Assembly (NCBI RefSeq): GCF_017569225.1
Contig: NZ_CP071868.1
Span: forward strand, 3,782,001-3,846,000
DNA: 64,000 nt
Direction: 5' to 3'
Origin: Pengzhenrongella sicca
Lineage (GTDB): Bacteria; Actinomycetota; Actinomycetes; Actinomycetales; Cellulomonadaceae
Shown piece by piece: positions 53,908 through 63,451 of the stretch; position 1 is the stretch's first letter; each line of letters starts with the position of its first letter. Position numbers and translations under genes: made by a program. The notes beneath the pieces are model-generated. The model had not been told where the DNA came from and searched no databases. It was given only the letters and a program-made list of their open reading frames with translations.

Positions 53908-54288
53908 CTACTTGCGGCCGGCCTTCTTCTTGCCGGCGACGGTGCGCTTCGGGCCCTTGCGGGTGCGCGCGTTGGTCTTGGTGCGCTGTCCGCGCACCGG
54001 AAGGCCGCGGCGGTGCCGAATGCCCTCGTAGCAGCCGATCTCGACCTTGCGACGGATGTCCGCGGCGACCTCGCGTCGAAGGTCACCCTCGAGCTTGAAG
54101 CTGGCCTCGAGGAAGTCGCGCAGCGCGACCAGCTCGACGTCGCCCAGGTCCTTCACGCGGATGTCCGGGCTCAGGCCCGTAGCGGCCAGCGTCTGCTGGG
54201 CGCGGGTACGGCCGACGCCGTAGATGTAGGTGAGCGCGATCTCGAGCCGCTTTTCGCGGGGGAGATCGACGCCGACAAGACGTGCCAT
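53908..54288 (-). CDS. rpsM: Small-subunit ribosomal protein S13
   Basis: 126 residues. [33 protein letters not shown] and [20 protein letters not shown] are canonical; Lys-rich tail. Upstream of rpsK. Confidence 0.98.
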   Translation of the reverse strand: MARLVGVDLPREKRLEIALTYIYGVGRTRAQQTLAATGLSPDIRVKDLGDVELVALRDFLEASFKLEGDLRREVAADIRRKVEIGCYEGIRHRRGLPVRGQRTKTNARTRKGPKRTVAGKKKAGRK

Positions 54289-54311
54289 GTGTCTGGTGGC
54301 TCCTGTAGTGC

Positions 54312-54366
54312 GTCGGAGGTCTGCCGCGTCACCCTCCCGCGAGATCCGCGGGCCCCGGCCTCCGAC
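54312..54366 (-). promoter_or_regulatory. Hairpin in the rpmJ-rpsM spacer
   Basis: GTCGGAGGTC (54312-54321) pairs with GGCCTCCGAC (54357-54366) apart from one position, inside the 202-base gap between rpmJ and rpsM. It may be a processing or attenuation site; function unknown. Confidence 0.4.
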
Positions 54367-54490
54367 CGGGGGTTCGCCTGCCGCCGTCCGAGGGACGACG
54401 CCTGGTGTGGTGATGCGCTTGGTGGCTCCGCGCCTACAGCGGTGCGGGGCCGGGTGGGGCTGCTCGAGATGCGCCTCGAGCGTCAGGGCA

Positions 54491-54604
54491 TCAGCCCTGG
54501 CGCTGCTTGTGACGCAGGTTCTCGCAGATCACCATGACGCGACCGTGCCGGCGAATCACCTTGCACTTGTCGCAGATCTTCTTGACGCTGGGCTTGACCT
54601 TCAT
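54491..54604 (-). CDS. rpmJ: Large-subunit ribosomal protein L36
   Basis: 37 residues, ATG with GGAGGA ahead. Begins [16 protein letters not shown], ends [10 protein letters not shown]; the Cys pairs and His of the zinc site are present. Between infA and rpsM as expected. Confidence 0.97.
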   Translation of the reverse strand: MKVKPSVKKICDKCKVIRRHGRVMVICENLRHKQRQG

Positions 54605-54674
54605 GCTGTGTTCCTCCGCCGCCGTTCGTTGCCCCCGCACATGTAGCGGGTGCGACGGCGTGATCGAGTAGTGG

Positions 54675-54896
54675 TTACTTGTAGCGGTAGACGATCCGGC
54701 CGCGGGACAGGTCGTACGGGCTCAGCTCAACGACCACGCGGTCCTCAGGGAGAATCCGGATGTAGTGCTGACGCATCTTGCCCGAGATGTGGGCGAGCAC
54801 TCGGTGGCCGTTGGCCAGCTCCACGCGAAACATCGCGTTCGGCAGGGCCTCGACAACGCTGCCCTCAATCTCGATGACACCGTCCTTCTTTGCCAT
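54675..54896 (-). CDS. infA: Translation initiation factor IF-1
   Basis: 73 residues, ATG at 54896 with GGAGG directly before it. [39 protein letters not shown] and [20 protein letters not shown] are family signatures (OB fold). First gene after a good promoter. Confidence 0.98.
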   Translation of the reverse strand: MAKKDGVIEIEGSVVEALPNAMFRVELANGHRVLAHISGKMRQHYIRILPEDRVVVELSPYDLSRGRIVYRYK

Positions 54897-55018
54897 ATCC
54901 TCCGCTAACTCTTGGTGACAACGACATTCCCCCTCGGCACCCGGACGCGGCCTTGTCGACCACCACGAGCATCGAGGGATTGGTGCGGCGCCAACGCGGC
55001 ACACGCACCCAACGGACT

Positions 55019-55047
55019 ATCCTACGCCATCGCGCGGGGCTGTGGAA
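55019..55047 (-). promoter_or_regulatory. Promoter of the infA-rpmJ-rpsM-rpsK-rpoA-rplQ operon
   Basis: Minus-strand TAGGAT (55019-55024) with TTCCAC (55042-55047) exactly 17 bases upstream. It lies directly after the map stop and would give a leader of about 115 bases before infA. Confidence 0.55.
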
Positions 55048-55087
55048 CCGCCTCGTGGGTGGGCCGCAGACGCCCGAAAACCGCTGC

Positions 55088-55933
55088 CTAGCTCGGCAGC
55101 GGAGCGATGGTGACGCCGAGCGCCGCGAGCCGCGCCGCCCCGCCGTCGGCGGCCGTCAGGACCCAGATGCCGCCCTCGAGCAGCGCGACGGTGTGCTCCC
55201 AGTGCGCGGCCCGCGAGCCGTCGTCGGTCACGACGGTCCAGTCGTCCTCGAGCACCTGCGTCGTGCGCGCGCCGCGCACGAGCATCGGCTCGACCGCCAG
55301 GCACATGCCCGGCCGCAGCCGCGGCCCGCGGTCGCGCGCGCGATAGTTGAGCACGTCGGGCGGCTGGTGCATCGCCGTGCCGATCCCGTGGCCGACGTAC
55401 TCCTCGACGACGCCGTAGCGGGCGCCGCGGTTGACGCCCGCGGCCTGGGCGGCGTCGACCGAGGTCTCGACCGCCTCCCCCACGTCGCCGAGCCGGTCGC
55501 CCGTCGCGAGCGCGGCGATGCCGGCCCACATGGCATCCTCGGTCGCGGCGCTGAGCTCGACGTCGAGCGGGTCCGCGTCCGCGAGCACGACGGTCAGCGC
55601 GGAGTCGCCGTGCCAGCCCTCGACGATCGCGCCGCAGTCGATCGAGACGACGTCGCCCGCCTCGAGCACGCGCGCGCCCGGGATGCCGTGCACGATCTCG
55701 TCGTTGACCGACACGCACAGCGTCGCCGGGTACCCGTCGTAGCCGAGGAACGACGGCGTCGCGCCCGCGGCCCGGATCACGTCGGCCGCGATCGCGTCCA
55801 GGTCCGACGTCGTCAGGCCGGGTCGCGCCTGCGCGCGCACCGCCGTGAGGGCGTCCGCGACGACCAGGCCGGCGCGCCGCATGAGCCGCACCTGGTCCGT
55901 CGTCTTGTACTCGATCTTGTCGCGGCCGAACAT
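55088..55933 (-). CDS. map: Methionine aminopeptidase type I
   Basis: 281 residues, AAGGA upstream. Metal ligands in VSIDCGAIVEGWHGDSALT (two Asp), GHGIGTAMHQPPDV (His) and LAVEPML (Glu), with a final Glu in HWEHTVALLE. Removes the initiator methionine. No N-terminal zinc/SH3 extension. Between adk and infA. Confidence 0.96.
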   Translation of the reverse strand: MFGRDKIEYKTTDQVRLMRRAGLVVADALTAVRAQARPGLTTSDLDAIAADVIRAAGATPSFLGYDGYPATLCVSVNDEIVHGIPGARVLEAGDVVSIDCGAIVEGWHGDSALTVVLADADPLDVELSAATEDAMWAGIAALATGDRLGDVGEAVETSVDAAQAAGVNRGARYGVVEEYVGHGIGTAMHQPPDVLNYRARDRGPRLRPGMCLAVEPMLVRGARTTQVLEDDWTVVTDDGSRAAHWEHTVALLEGGIWVLTAADGGAARLAALGVTIAPLPS

Positions 55934-55972
55934 GCGGGTGCGTTCCGTCCTTGCTGTGTGCGGGCGTGCTTC

Positions 55973-56014
55973 GTGCTGGGTGCTGTGCTGGGTGCTCGGT
56001 GTGCTGGGTGCTCG
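55973..56014. repeat. Short tandem repeat in the adk-map spacer
   Basis: GTGCTGGGTGCT followed by two copies of GTGCTGGGTGCTCG, period 12-16 bases. It fills much of the 123-base adk-map spacer, which shows no gene. Confidence 0.7.
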
Positions 56015-56056
56015 GTGTGCGTGGTGCTGGCTGTGTGGCGCCGGGGTGGGCTGGGC

Positions 56057-56635
56057 TCAGCCGATGTGCGTCGCGAGGGCCTCGAGCACGCGCTCGGTGA
56101 CCTCGTCGACCTCGCCGATCCCGTTCACCGTGACGAGCAGCTTGCGCTCGCCGTAGGCCGACGTGAGCGGGGCCGTCTGCTCGGCGTAGATCTCGAGCCG
56201 GCGGCGGATCGCGTCCTCGGTGTCGTCGGCGCGCCCCTCGACGCCCGCCCGCTTGTGCAGGCGTTCCATGAGCTCCTCGCGCGGCGCGGTCAGCTCGACG
56301 ACGGCGTCGAGCGTGCCGCCCGACTCCTCGAGCACGGCGTCGAGCGCGACGACCTGCTCCGCGGTGCGCGGGTACCCGTCGAGGATGAAGCCGCCGGCGG
56401 CGTCCTGCTCCGCGAGCCGGTCCCGCACCATCGCGTTGGTGATCTCGTCCGGGACGAGGTCGCCCGCGTCCATGATCACCTTCGCGCGGCGGCCGAGCTC
56501 GGTGTCGCCCTTGACGTTGGCCCGGAAGATGTCGCCGGTCGAGATCGCCGGGACCCCGATGCGCTCGGCCAGGCGGGCCGCCTGGGTGCCCTTGCCCGAA
56601 CCCTGCGGGCCCATGATGATCAGTCGAGCGCTCAT
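56057..56635 (-). CDS. adk: Adenylate kinase
   Basis: 192 residues; ATG overlaps the secY stop (ATGA). P-loop MGPQGSGKGTQAARL, AMP site STGDIFRANV, GFILDGYPRT and the short LID RAGVEGRADDTEDAIRRRL with no zinc Cys, the compact form seen in Actinobacteria. Balances AMP, ADP and ATP. Confidence 0.97.
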   Translation of the reverse strand: MSARLIIMGPQGSGKGTQAARLAERIGVPAISTGDIFRANVKGDTELGRRAKVIMDAGDLVPDEITNAMVRDRLAEQDAAGGFILDGYPRTAEQVVALDAVLEESGGTLDAVVELTAPREELMERLHKRAGVEGRADDTEDAIRRRLEIYAEQTAPLTSAYGERKLLVTVNGIGEVDEVTERVLEALATHIG

Positions 56636-57930
56636 CGGAGGAACCCTTCGTAGTGCCGCTGCTGGAGCTGGGACTCGATCTGCTTCACGGTCTCGAGGCC
56701 GACCCCGACGACGATGAGGATCGACGCCCCGCCGAACGGGATGTTGGTGCTGATGTCGAGCAGGATGAACGCGATCGTGGGGACCAGCGCGACGAGCGCG
56801 AGGTACACCGAGCCGGGCGCGGTGATCCGCGAGATGACGAACGCCAGGTACTCGGCGGTCGGGCGGCCGGCGCGGATGCCGGGGATGAAGCCGCCGTACT
56901 TCTTCATGTTGTCCGCGACCTCGTCCGGGTTGAACGTGATCGCCGTGTAGAAGTAGCAGAAGAAGATGATCAGCACGACGTACAGCGCCAGGTGCAACGG
57001 CGCGGCCGGGTCGACGAGGTTGTTGCTGAGCCAGATGACCCACTCGGCGTTCTGGTCGCCGAACTGCGCGAGCAGCCCCGGGACCGACAGCAGCGACGAC
57101 GCGAAGATGATCGGGATGACCCCGGCCATGTTGATCTTGATCGGGATGTAGGTGCTCGAGCCGCCGTACATCCGCCGCCCGACCATCCGCTTGGCGTACT
57201 GCACCGGGATGCGCCGCTGCGACTGCTCGACGAACACGACGAGGGCGATCACGAGGATCACGATGCCGAGCACGATGATGAACTTCGTCGCGCCGTTGTC
57301 GCCGCCAGCGATGGACCACAGCGCCGTCGGGAAGCTCGCCGCGATCGACGTGAAGATCAGCAGCGACATGCCGTTGCCGACGCCGCGCTCGGAGATGAGC
57401 TCGCCGAGCCACATGATCAGGCCGGTGCCCGCCGTCATGGTCAGGACCATGAGCAGGATCGTCACGACCGTGTCGTTCGGGATGACGTCGACGGAGCAGC
57501 CGGTGAACAGCTGCCCGGTCCGCGCGATCGTGATCACGGTGGTCGACTGCAAGATCGCGAGGGCGATCGTCAGGTACCGCGTGTACTGCGTGAGCTTCGC
57601 GGTGCCGGACTGGCCCTCCTGGTGCAGGGCCTCGAAGCGCGGGATGACCACGCGCAGCAGCTGGACGATGATGCTCGCCGTGATGTACGGCATGATCCCC
57701 AGCGCGAACACCGACAGCTGCAGGAGCGCGCCCCCGCTGAACAGGTTCACGAGGCCGAGCAGGTCGTTCCCGTCACCGATCTCGCTGATGCAGGTCTGCA
57801 CGTTCGGGTAGGAGACCCCCGGGGTCGGCAGGAACGAGCCGACCCGGAAGATCGACATCACCGCGATGGTGAAGAGCAGCTTGCGCCGCAGGTCGGGCGT
57901 CCGAAAGGCCCGGACGAATGCGCTGAGCAC
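56632..57930 (-). CDS. secY: Protein translocase subunit SecY
   Basis: 432 residues from GTG with AGGAGGA upstream; about ten membrane helices. FRVGSFLPTPGVSYP, LFSGGALLQLSVFALGIMPY (plug region), TAKLTQYTRYLTIALA and GFIPGIRAGRPTAEYL are SecY hallmarks. Channel of the Sec pathway. A hairpin separates it from rplO. Confidence 0.98.
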   Translation of the reverse strand: MLSAFVRAFRTPDLRRKLLFTIAVMSIFRVGSFLPTPGVSYPNVQTCISEIGDGNDLLGLVNLFSGGALLQLSVFALGIMPYITASIIVQLLRVVIPRFEALHQEGQSGTAKLTQYTRYLTIALAILQSTTVITIARTGQLFTGCSVDVIPNDTVVTILLMVLTMTAGTGLIMWLGELISERGVGNGMSLLIFTSIAASFPTALWSIAGGDNGATKFIIVLGIVILVIALVVFVEQSQRRIPVQYAKRMVGRRMYGGSSTYIPIKINMAGVIPIIFASSLLSVPGLLAQFGDQNAEWVIWLSNNLVDPAAPLHLALYVVLIIFFCYFYTAITFNPDEVADNMKKYGGFIPGIRAGRPTAEYLAFVISRITAPGSVYLALVALVPTIAFILLDISTNIPFGGASILIVVGVGLETVKQIESQLQQRHYEGFLR

Positions 57931-58050
57931 CTATCCTCCTGCTCCGCCGAGGGCGGTGTGTGATGAAGCCGGAAAATTCCGGAACACTTCGGTTGCGCCC
58001 ACGACGGGGCGCCCCGGCGAACCCTAGCCGATCGTCGCTACCAACCGAGA

Positions 58051-58088
58051 ACGGGGCCGGCGGGACGCGAACGTCCCACCGACCCCGT
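58051..58088 (-). terminator. Attenuator or terminator hairpin with UUCG loop between rplO and secY
   Basis: On the minus-strand RNA 58072-58088 pairs with 58051-58067 as a 17-bp stem (two G-U pairs) closed by the tetraloop UUCG. The wobbles would be A-C mismatches on the other strand, so the structure is built for minus-strand RNA. The following UUCUCGGUUGG is only moderately U-rich. Confidence 0.65.
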
Positions 58089-58095
58089 GCTTCGA

Positions 58096-58578
58096 TCAGT
58101 CCTGCTCGACGATGGTCCCGCCGGCAGCCACGATCTTTTCCTTGGCCGACGCCGAGTACGCGTCGACGGCGATGGAGACCTTGACGGTCAGCTCGCCGGT
58201 CCCGAGCACCTTGACGAGCTGGCCCTTGCGGACAGCCCCCTTGGTGACGAGTCCCTCGACCGTGACCGCGCCGCCGTCCGGGTACAGCTCGGACAGCTTG
58301 TCCAGGTTAACGACCTGGTACTCGACGCGGAACGGGTTCTTGAATCCACGGAGCTTCGGAAGCCGCATGTGCAGCGGCATCTGTCCACCCTCGAAGCGCT
58401 CCGGAATGGTGCGCTTCGCCTTCTGGCCCTTGGTACCGCGGCCCGCGGTCTTTCCCTTGGACGCCTCGCCACGGCCCACGCGGGTCTTGGCGGTCTTGGC
58501 GCCCGGGGCGGGACGCAGGTGGTGCACCTTCAGGGTGCCACCGGCGCCAACCTCGGTCTGCTTCGTCTTGTCAGCCAT
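58096..58578 (-). CDS. rplO: Large-subunit ribosomal protein L15
   Basis: 160 residues. [40 protein letters not shown] and the C-terminal [10 protein letters not shown] match L15. Start overlaps the rpmD stop (TGATG). Confidence 0.97.
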   Translation of the reverse strand: MADKTKQTEVGAGGTLKVHHLRPAPGAKTAKTRVGRGEASKGKTAGRGTKGQKAKRTIPERFEGGQMPLHMRLPKLRGFKNPFRVEYQVVNLDKLSELYPDGGAVTVEGLVTKGAVRKGQLVKVLGTGELTVKVSIAVDAYSASAKEKIVAAGGTIVEQD

Positions 58579-58760
58579 CAGTCGACCTCCTCGAATGCGA
58601 CGAGGTGCGTCACCGTGTTGACCATCCCGCGGATCTCAGGACGATCTTCCTTGACGACAGTGTCGCCGATCCGCTTGAGGCCGAGTGAACGCAGGGTCTC
58701 GCGCTGGTTCTGCTTGCCGCCGATCGCGGACTTGGTCTGGGTCACCTTGAGACGCGCCAT
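58578..58760 (-). CDS. rpmD: Large-subunit ribosomal protein L30
   Basis: 60 residues. [35 protein letters not shown] and the C-terminal [11 protein letters not shown] are L30. Start abuts the rpsE stop. Confidence 0.97.
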   Translation of the reverse strand: MARLKVTQTKSAIGGKQNQRETLRSLGLKRIGDTVVKEDRPEIRGMVNTVTHLVAFEEVD

Positions 58761-59413
58761 CACGCACGCACCCCCGCGGCCTGGGCCCGCAGCAGCGACG
58801 CCGGAGCGACGTGCTCGAGCGGGAGACCGCGGCGCGCGGCCACGGACTCGGGCCGCTCGAGGCCACGCAGCGCCGCCACCGTCGCGTGCACGACGTTGAG
58901 GGAGTTGGTGGAGCCGAGCGACTTGCTCAGGACGTCGTGGATACCGGCGCACTCGAGGACCGCACGCACCGGACCACCGGCGATGACGCCGGTACCCGGG
59001 GACGCCGGACGCAGGAAGACGACGCCAGCAGCGGCCTCACCCTGGATCGGGTGCGGAATGGTGCCCTGGATGCGAGGAACCTTGAAGAAGTTCTTCTTGG
59101 CTTCCTCGACCCCCTTGGCGATCGCCGCGGGGACCTCCTTGGCCTTGCCGTAGCCGACGCCGACCGTGCCGTCACCGTCGCCGACGACGACGAGCGCGGT
59201 GAAGCTGAAGCGACGACCGCCCTTGACGACCTTGGAGACGCGGTTGATCTTGACGACGCGCTCGACGAACTGGCTCTTCTCGGCCCCGCCGTCACGACGA
59301 CCGCCGCCGCCATCACGACGACCACCGCCTTCGCGACGGTCTGAGCCGCCGGCGCCCGCCGGGGCGCCGGTGCCGGCGCCCGCGCCGGTGTTGCTGCGCT
59401 GAGGTGCAGCCAT
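58760..59413 (-). CDS. rpsE: Small-subunit ribosomal protein S5
   Basis: 217 residues. Core [34 protein letters not shown] and [20 protein letters not shown]. The first ~45 residues are a Gly/Ala/Arg-rich extension ([19 protein letters not shown]). Confidence 0.97.
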   Translation of the reverse strand: MAAPQRSNTGAGAGTGAPAGAGGSDRREGGGRRDGGGGRRDGGAEKSQFVERVVKINRVSKVVKGGRRFSFTALVVVGDGDGTVGVGYGKAKEVPAAIAKGVEEAKKNFFKVPRIQGTIPHPIQGEAAAGVVFLRPASPGTGVIAGGPVRAVLECAGIHDVLSKSLGSTNSLNVVHATVAALRGLERPESVAARRGLPLEHVAPASLLRAQAAGVRA

Positions 59414-59453
59414 CAGATGTTCCTCTGCTTCCGTACGGAGGTGCTTGAAGTCG

Positions 59454-59825
59454 TCACAGGGTCAGTCCGCCTTCGCGGGCCCCGTCGGCGACTGCAGCCA
59501 CCCGGCCGTGGTACTTGTTGCCGCCGCGGTCGAAGACGACCGCGTCGATGCCAGCAGCCTTGGCGCGGGCGGCGACGAGCTCGCCGACCTTGCGGGCCTT
59601 GGCCGTCTTGTCGGCACCGAGGACGCGCAGGTCGGCCTCGAGGGTCGACGCCGAGACGACGGTGCGACCGACCGTGTCGTCCACGACCTGAGCGGTCATG
59701 TGCCGGGCGGACCGGGTGACCACCAGACGGGGACGGACGGCGGTGCCGGAGACCTTCTTGCGAAGGCGGAGGTGGCGGCGAGCGCGAGAGATCGCGCGGC
59801 CCTTGCCCTTGATCTTCAGAGCCAT
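59454..59825 (-). CDS. rplR: Large-subunit ribosomal protein L18
   Basis: 123 residues. [33 protein letters not shown] and the C-terminal [20 protein letters not shown] match L18, the 5S rRNA binder. Confidence 0.97.
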   Translation of the reverse strand: MALKIKGKGRAISRARRHLRLRKKVSGTAVRPRLVVTRSARHMTAQVVDDTVGRTVVSASTLEADLRVLGADKTAKARKVGELVAARAKAAGIDAVVFDRGGNKYHGRVAAVADGAREGGLTL

Positions 59826-59827
59826 GG

Positions 59828-60367
59828 CTACTTACCAGCCTTTCCGACCTTGCGGCGGACTACCTCGCCGGCGTACCGCACACCCTTGCCCTTGTAAGGC
59901 TCCGGCTTGCGGATCTTGCGGATGTTGGCGGCGACCTCGCCGACCTGCTGCTTGTCGATGCCACTGACCGAGAACTTGGTCGGGCTCTCCACCGCGAACG
60001 AGATGCCGGCGGGCGGCGCAACGTTGACGGGGTGGCTGAAGCCGAGCGCGAACTCGAGGGTGTCACCCTTGAAAGCGACGCGGTAACCCGTGCCGACGAT
60101 CTCAAGCTTCTTCTCGTACCCCTGCGTGACGCCGGTGACGAGATTCGCCAGCAGCGTGCGGGTCAGGCCGTGCAACGAGCGCGAGACGCGCTCCTCGTTC
60201 GGCCGGGTGACCACAAGGGCACCGTTGTCATCGCGGGAGACCGCAATGGGGGACGCGATGGTGTGCGACAACGAGCCCTTGGGGCCCTTGACGGTCACCG
60301 TCGATCCAACGATCGTGACGTCCACGCCGGTGGGTACCGGGACGGGGACTCTGCCGATTCGGGACAT
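59828..60367 (-). CDS. rplF: Large-subunit ribosomal protein L6
   Basis: 179 residues. [19 protein letters not shown] and the C-terminal [20 protein letters not shown] are canonical. Two bases before rplR. Confidence 0.97.
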   Translation of the reverse strand: MSRIGRVPVPVPTGVDVTIVGSTVTVKGPKGSLSHTIASPIAVSRDDNGALVVTRPNEERVSRSLHGLTRTLLANLVTGVTQGYEKKLEIVGTGYRVAFKGDTLEFALGFSHPVNVAPPAGISFAVESPTKFSVSGIDKQQVGEVAANIRKIRKPEPYKGKGVRYAGEVVRRKVGKAGK

Positions 60368-60391
60368 GGCTAGCTCCTTTCCGTCTCGGAC

Positions 60392-60787
60392 TTACCAGAC
60401 GTAGGCGAGGACTTCCCCACCCACGCCCTTCTTGGCGGCCTGCTGGCCAGTGAGGAGACCGGAGGACGTGGACAGGATCGCCACGCCCAGGCCGCCGAGC
60501 ACCTTGGGCAGATTGGTCGACTTGGCGTACACGCGCAGGCCCGGCTTGGACACGCGGCGCACACCGGCGAGCGAACGCTCGCGGTTCGGGCCGAACTTCA
60601 GTTCGATCGTGAGGTACTTGCCCACCGGGGCGTCCTCGATCTTCCAGCCGGCGATGTAGCCCTCCGCCTGGAGAATTTCTGCAACATGCGACTTCAGCTT
60701 CGAGAACGGCATGGTCACCGTGTCGTGATACGCCGAGTTCGCATTACGCAGACGCGTGAGCATGTCTGCGATCGGGTCAGTCATCAT
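60392..60787 (-). CDS. rpsH: Small-subunit ribosomal protein S8
   Basis: 131 residues; two adjacent ATGs (60787, 60784), AAGGGG about ten bases upstream favours the first. [18 protein letters not shown] and [20 protein letters not shown] are S8 signatures. Confidence 0.97.
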   Translation of the reverse strand: MMTDPIADMLTRLRNANSAYHDTVTMPFSKLKSHVAEILQAEGYIAGWKIEDAPVGKYLTIELKFGPNRERSLAGVRRVSKPGLRVYAKSTNLPKVLGGLGVAILSTSSGLLTGQQAAKKGVGGEVLAYVW

Positions 60788-60862
60788 TGGGCTTACGCCC
60801 CTTCTCGCCGGGGTATCCCCACCTGGCGTGAGCCAAGGTGGTGGGGACCAGCGGCGTAGTTG

Positions 60863-61048
60863 TTACCAGCTGCTCTTGGTGACGCCGGGAAGCTCGCCGG
60901 CGTGCGCCATCTCGCGCACGCAGATCCGGCAGAGCCCAAACTTGCGGTACACAGAGTGCGGACGTCCGCACTTCTGGCACCGGGTGTAGCCGCGCACCTT
61001 GAACTTCGGGGTGCGCGAGGCCTTCTGGACGAGGGCTGTCTTCGCCAT
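60863..61048 (-). CDS. rpsZ: Small-subunit ribosomal protein S14 type Z (zinc form)
   Basis: 61 residues. Two Cys pairs in [10 protein letters not shown] and GLCRICVRE bind zinc; type Z length and motif. Located in the spc cluster between rplE and rpsH. Confidence 0.97.
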   Translation of the reverse strand: MAKTALVQKASRTPKFKVRGYTRCQKCGRPHSVYRKFGLCRICVREMAHAGELPGVTKSSW

Positions 61049-61050
61049 GG

Positions 61051-61638
61051 TCAGAGCTCCTTGAAGGGGAAGCCGAGACGCTTGAGAAGCGAGCGGCCCT
61101 CGGCGTCGGTGGTCGCGGTCGTGACGATGGTGATGTCCATGCCCCGCACGCGGTCGACCTTGTCCTGGTCGATCTCGTGGAACATTGCCTGCTCCGTGAG
61201 ACCGAAGGTGTAGTTGCCGTGGCCGTCGAACTGCTTCGGGGACAACCCTCGGAAGTCGCGGATACGCGGCAGAGCCGTCGAGAGCAACCGGTCGAGGAAC
61301 TCCCACATGCGGTCGCCGCGCAGCGTGACGTGCGCGCCGATCGGCATGCCTTCGCGAAGCTTGAACTGCGCGATGGACTTGCGGGCCTTCGTGACCTGGG
61401 CCTTCTGGCCGGTGATGGCGGCGAGGTCCTTGACCGCACCGTCCATGAGCTTCGAGTCCTTCGCGGCGTCTCCGACACCCATGTTCACGACGACCTTGGT
61501 GAGGCGCGCGACCTGGTTGACGTTTTCGTGCGAGAACTCCTCGCGCAGGCCACCGACGATCTCAGCGGCGTAGCGCGCCTTCAGGCGCGGCATCTCGGGC
61601 GCGGCCACGGAGGCCGTCGCAGTGCTGTCAACGGTCAT
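61051..61638 (-). CDS. rplE: Large-subunit ribosomal protein L5
   Basis: 195 residues. [38 protein letters not shown] and [19 protein letters not shown] are L5. Start overlaps the rplX stop by one base. Confidence 0.97.
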   Translation of the reverse strand: MTVDSTATASVAAPEMPRLKARYAAEIVGGLREEFSHENVNQVARLTKVVVNMGVGDAAKDSKLMDGAVKDLAAITGQKAQVTKARKSIAQFKLREGMPIGAHVTLRGDRMWEFLDRLLSTALPRIRDFRGLSPKQFDGHGNYTFGLTEQAMFHEIDQDKVDRVRGMDITIVTTATTDAEGRSLLKRLGFPFKEL

Positions 61639-61979
61639 CAGATGTCCTTCCCGGAGCGCTTGGATACGCGGACCCGAACGGTCTTCATGCGACCGTCGCG
61701 CTCGATCTCCTCGGTGCGGATCCCGACGCGGGTGCCCTTCTTGGTCTCCGCGTCGACGACCATCACGTTGCTGATGTGGATGGGGGCCTCGATCGTCTCG
61801 ATGCCGCCGGTCCGGGTGCCGCGCTGCGACTGTCCGACCTTGACGTGCTTCGTGACGCGCTGGACGCCCTCGACGACAACGCGCTGCGACTCGATGAGAA
61901 CCTCGAGCACCCGCCCGCTCTTGCCGCGATCGCGGCCAGAGATGACGACGACGAGGTCGCCCTTCTTGATCTTCGCCAT
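61638..61979 (-). CDS. rplX: Large-subunit ribosomal protein L24
   Basis: 113 residues. [20 protein letters not shown] (KOW motif) and [18 protein letters not shown] are L24. Confidence 0.97.
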   Translation of the reverse strand: MAKIKKGDLVVVISGRDRGKSGRVLEVLIESQRVVVEGVQRVTKHVKVGQSQRGTRTGGIETIEAPIHISNVMVVDAETKKGTRVGIRTEEIERDGRMKTVRVRVSKRSGKDI

Positions 61980-61981
61980 GT

Positions 61982-62350
61982 CTAGAGCACCTCCGGGGCC
62001 AGCGAGATGATCTTCATGAACTTCTTGTCACGCAGCTCGCGGCCCACCGGGCCGAAGATGCGCGTGCCACGGGGCTCACCGTCGCTCTTGAGGATCACAG
62101 CCGCATTCTCGTCAAACTTGATGTACGAGCCGTCGGGACGCCGACGCTCCTTCTTGGTCCGGACGATGACCGCCTTGACGACATCACCCTTCTTGACATT
62201 TCCGCCCGGGATCGCGTCCTTGACGGTGGCGACAATCGTGTCGCCAATTCCGGCGTAGCGACGTCCCGAACCACCGAGAACGCGGATGCAAAGAATTTCC
62301 TTGGCACCCGTGTTGTCAGCGACCCGAAGTCGCGACTCCTGCTGAATCAT
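61982..62350 (-). CDS. rplN: Large-subunit ribosomal protein L14
   Basis: 122 residues. [40 protein letters not shown] and the C-terminal [17 protein letters not shown] are canonical. Confidence 0.98.
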   Translation of the reverse strand: MIQQESRLRVADNTGAKEILCIRVLGGSGRRYAGIGDTIVATVKDAIPGGNVKKGDVVKAVIVRTKKERRRPDGSYIKFDENAAVILKSDGEPRGTRIFGPVGRELRDKKFMKIISLAPEVL

Positions 62351-62496
62351 TGATGAACTCCTGACGTCTGCCGGTTCTCGGTATCGAGCCTGGCGAACGG
62401 ATAGCTGCCGTCATGCACCCGCGGGGGGCGGCGTCGGCCGGAGCCGGCGCCGTCCCCGCCGCGGGGGCAACTGAGTACTGCTGCGTGCTAGAAGGC

Positions 62497-62781
62497 CTAC
62501 TTCGCCTTCTCGAGGATCTCCACCACGCGCCACCGCTTGGTCGCGGAGAGCGGGCGGGTTTCCATGATCGTGACCAGGTCGCCGACGCCGGCCGCATTGG
62601 CCTCGTCGTGCGCCTTGACCTTGCTCGTGCGCCGGATGACCTTGCCGTAGAGCGGGTGCTTGACCCGGTCCTCGACCTCGACCACGACGGTCTTGTCCAT
62701 CTTGTCGCTCACGACATACCCACGCCGCGTCTTGCGGTCGGCACGGGAATCCGCAGCGCCTTCGATCTTCGTTGCGCTCAT
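62497..62781 (-). CDS. rpsQ: Small-subunit ribosomal protein S17
   Basis: 94 residues from ATG at 62781 with GAGGT six bases ahead (a start four codons earlier has no such site). [20 protein letters not shown] and [20 protein letters not shown] are S17. A 146-base GC-rich spacer separates it from rplN. Confidence 0.97.
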   Translation of the reverse strand: MSATKIEGAADSRADRKTRRGYVVSDKMDKTVVVEVEDRVKHPLYGKVIRRTSKVKAHDEANAAGVGDLVTIMETRPLSATKRWRVVEILEKAK

Positions 62782-62789
62782 TGTCGACC

Positions 62790-63029
62790 TCACTCGCTCG
62801 CGCTCGGGGCAGTACGGATGCCGAGCTCGCGCTCGCGCAGGATCGTGTAGATCCGCGCGATGTCACGACGGACGGCCTTGAGGCGCCCGTGGCTTTCGAG
62901 CTGGCCGGTGGCCGACTGGAAGCGCAGGTTGAACAGCTCTTCCTTGGCCTTCTTGAGCTCGGCGACAAGACGCTCGTCGTCAAACGCGTCCAGCTCGTCG
63001 GGAGCCAGATCCTTGGTTCCGATAGCCAT
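62790..63029 (-). CDS. rpmC: Large-subunit ribosomal protein L29
   Basis: 79 residues. [20 protein letters not shown] and [19 protein letters not shown] are L29. ATG overlaps the rplP stop by one base. Confidence 0.97.
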   Translation of the reverse strand: MAIGTKDLAPDELDAFDDERLVAELKKAKEELFNLRFQSATGQLESHGRLKAVRRDIARIYTILRERELGIRTAPSASE

Positions 63030-63448
63030 CAGATGCCACCACCCTCGCGGACTATGAAACGGGTCTTCATCGGGAGCTTGTGCTGCGCGCGGTTCATCGC
63101 CTCGCGAGCAAGAGACTCCTCGACACCGGCGAGCTCGAAGAGAACTCGACCCGGCTTGACGTTGCAGATCCACCACTCGGGCGAACCCTTACCGGAACCC
63201 ATGCGGGTCTCGGCCGGCTTCTTCGTGATCGGGCGGTCCGGGAACACGTTGATCCAGACCTTGCCGCCACGCTTGATGTGGCGGGTCATCGCGATACGAG
63301 CGGCCTCGATCTGCCGGTTCGTGAGGTAGGCGGGCTCGAGAGCCTGGATGCCGTACTCGCCGAACGAGATCTCGGTGCCACCGGTCGCGGCGCCGGAGCG
63401 CCCCGGGTGGTGCTGCTTGCGGTGCTTCAACCTGCGCGGGATAAGCAT
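63029..63448 (-). CDS. rplP: Large-subunit ribosomal protein L16
   Basis: 139 residues. [39 protein letters not shown] and [20 protein letters not shown] are canonical. Confidence 0.98.
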   Translation of the reverse strand: MLIPRRLKHRKQHHPGRSGAATGGTEISFGEYGIQALEPAYLTNRQIEAARIAMTRHIKRGGKVWINVFPDRPITKKPAETRMGSGKGSPEWWICNVKPGRVLFELAGVEESLAREAMNRAQHKLPMKTRFIVREGGGI

Positions 63449-63451
63449 TGC

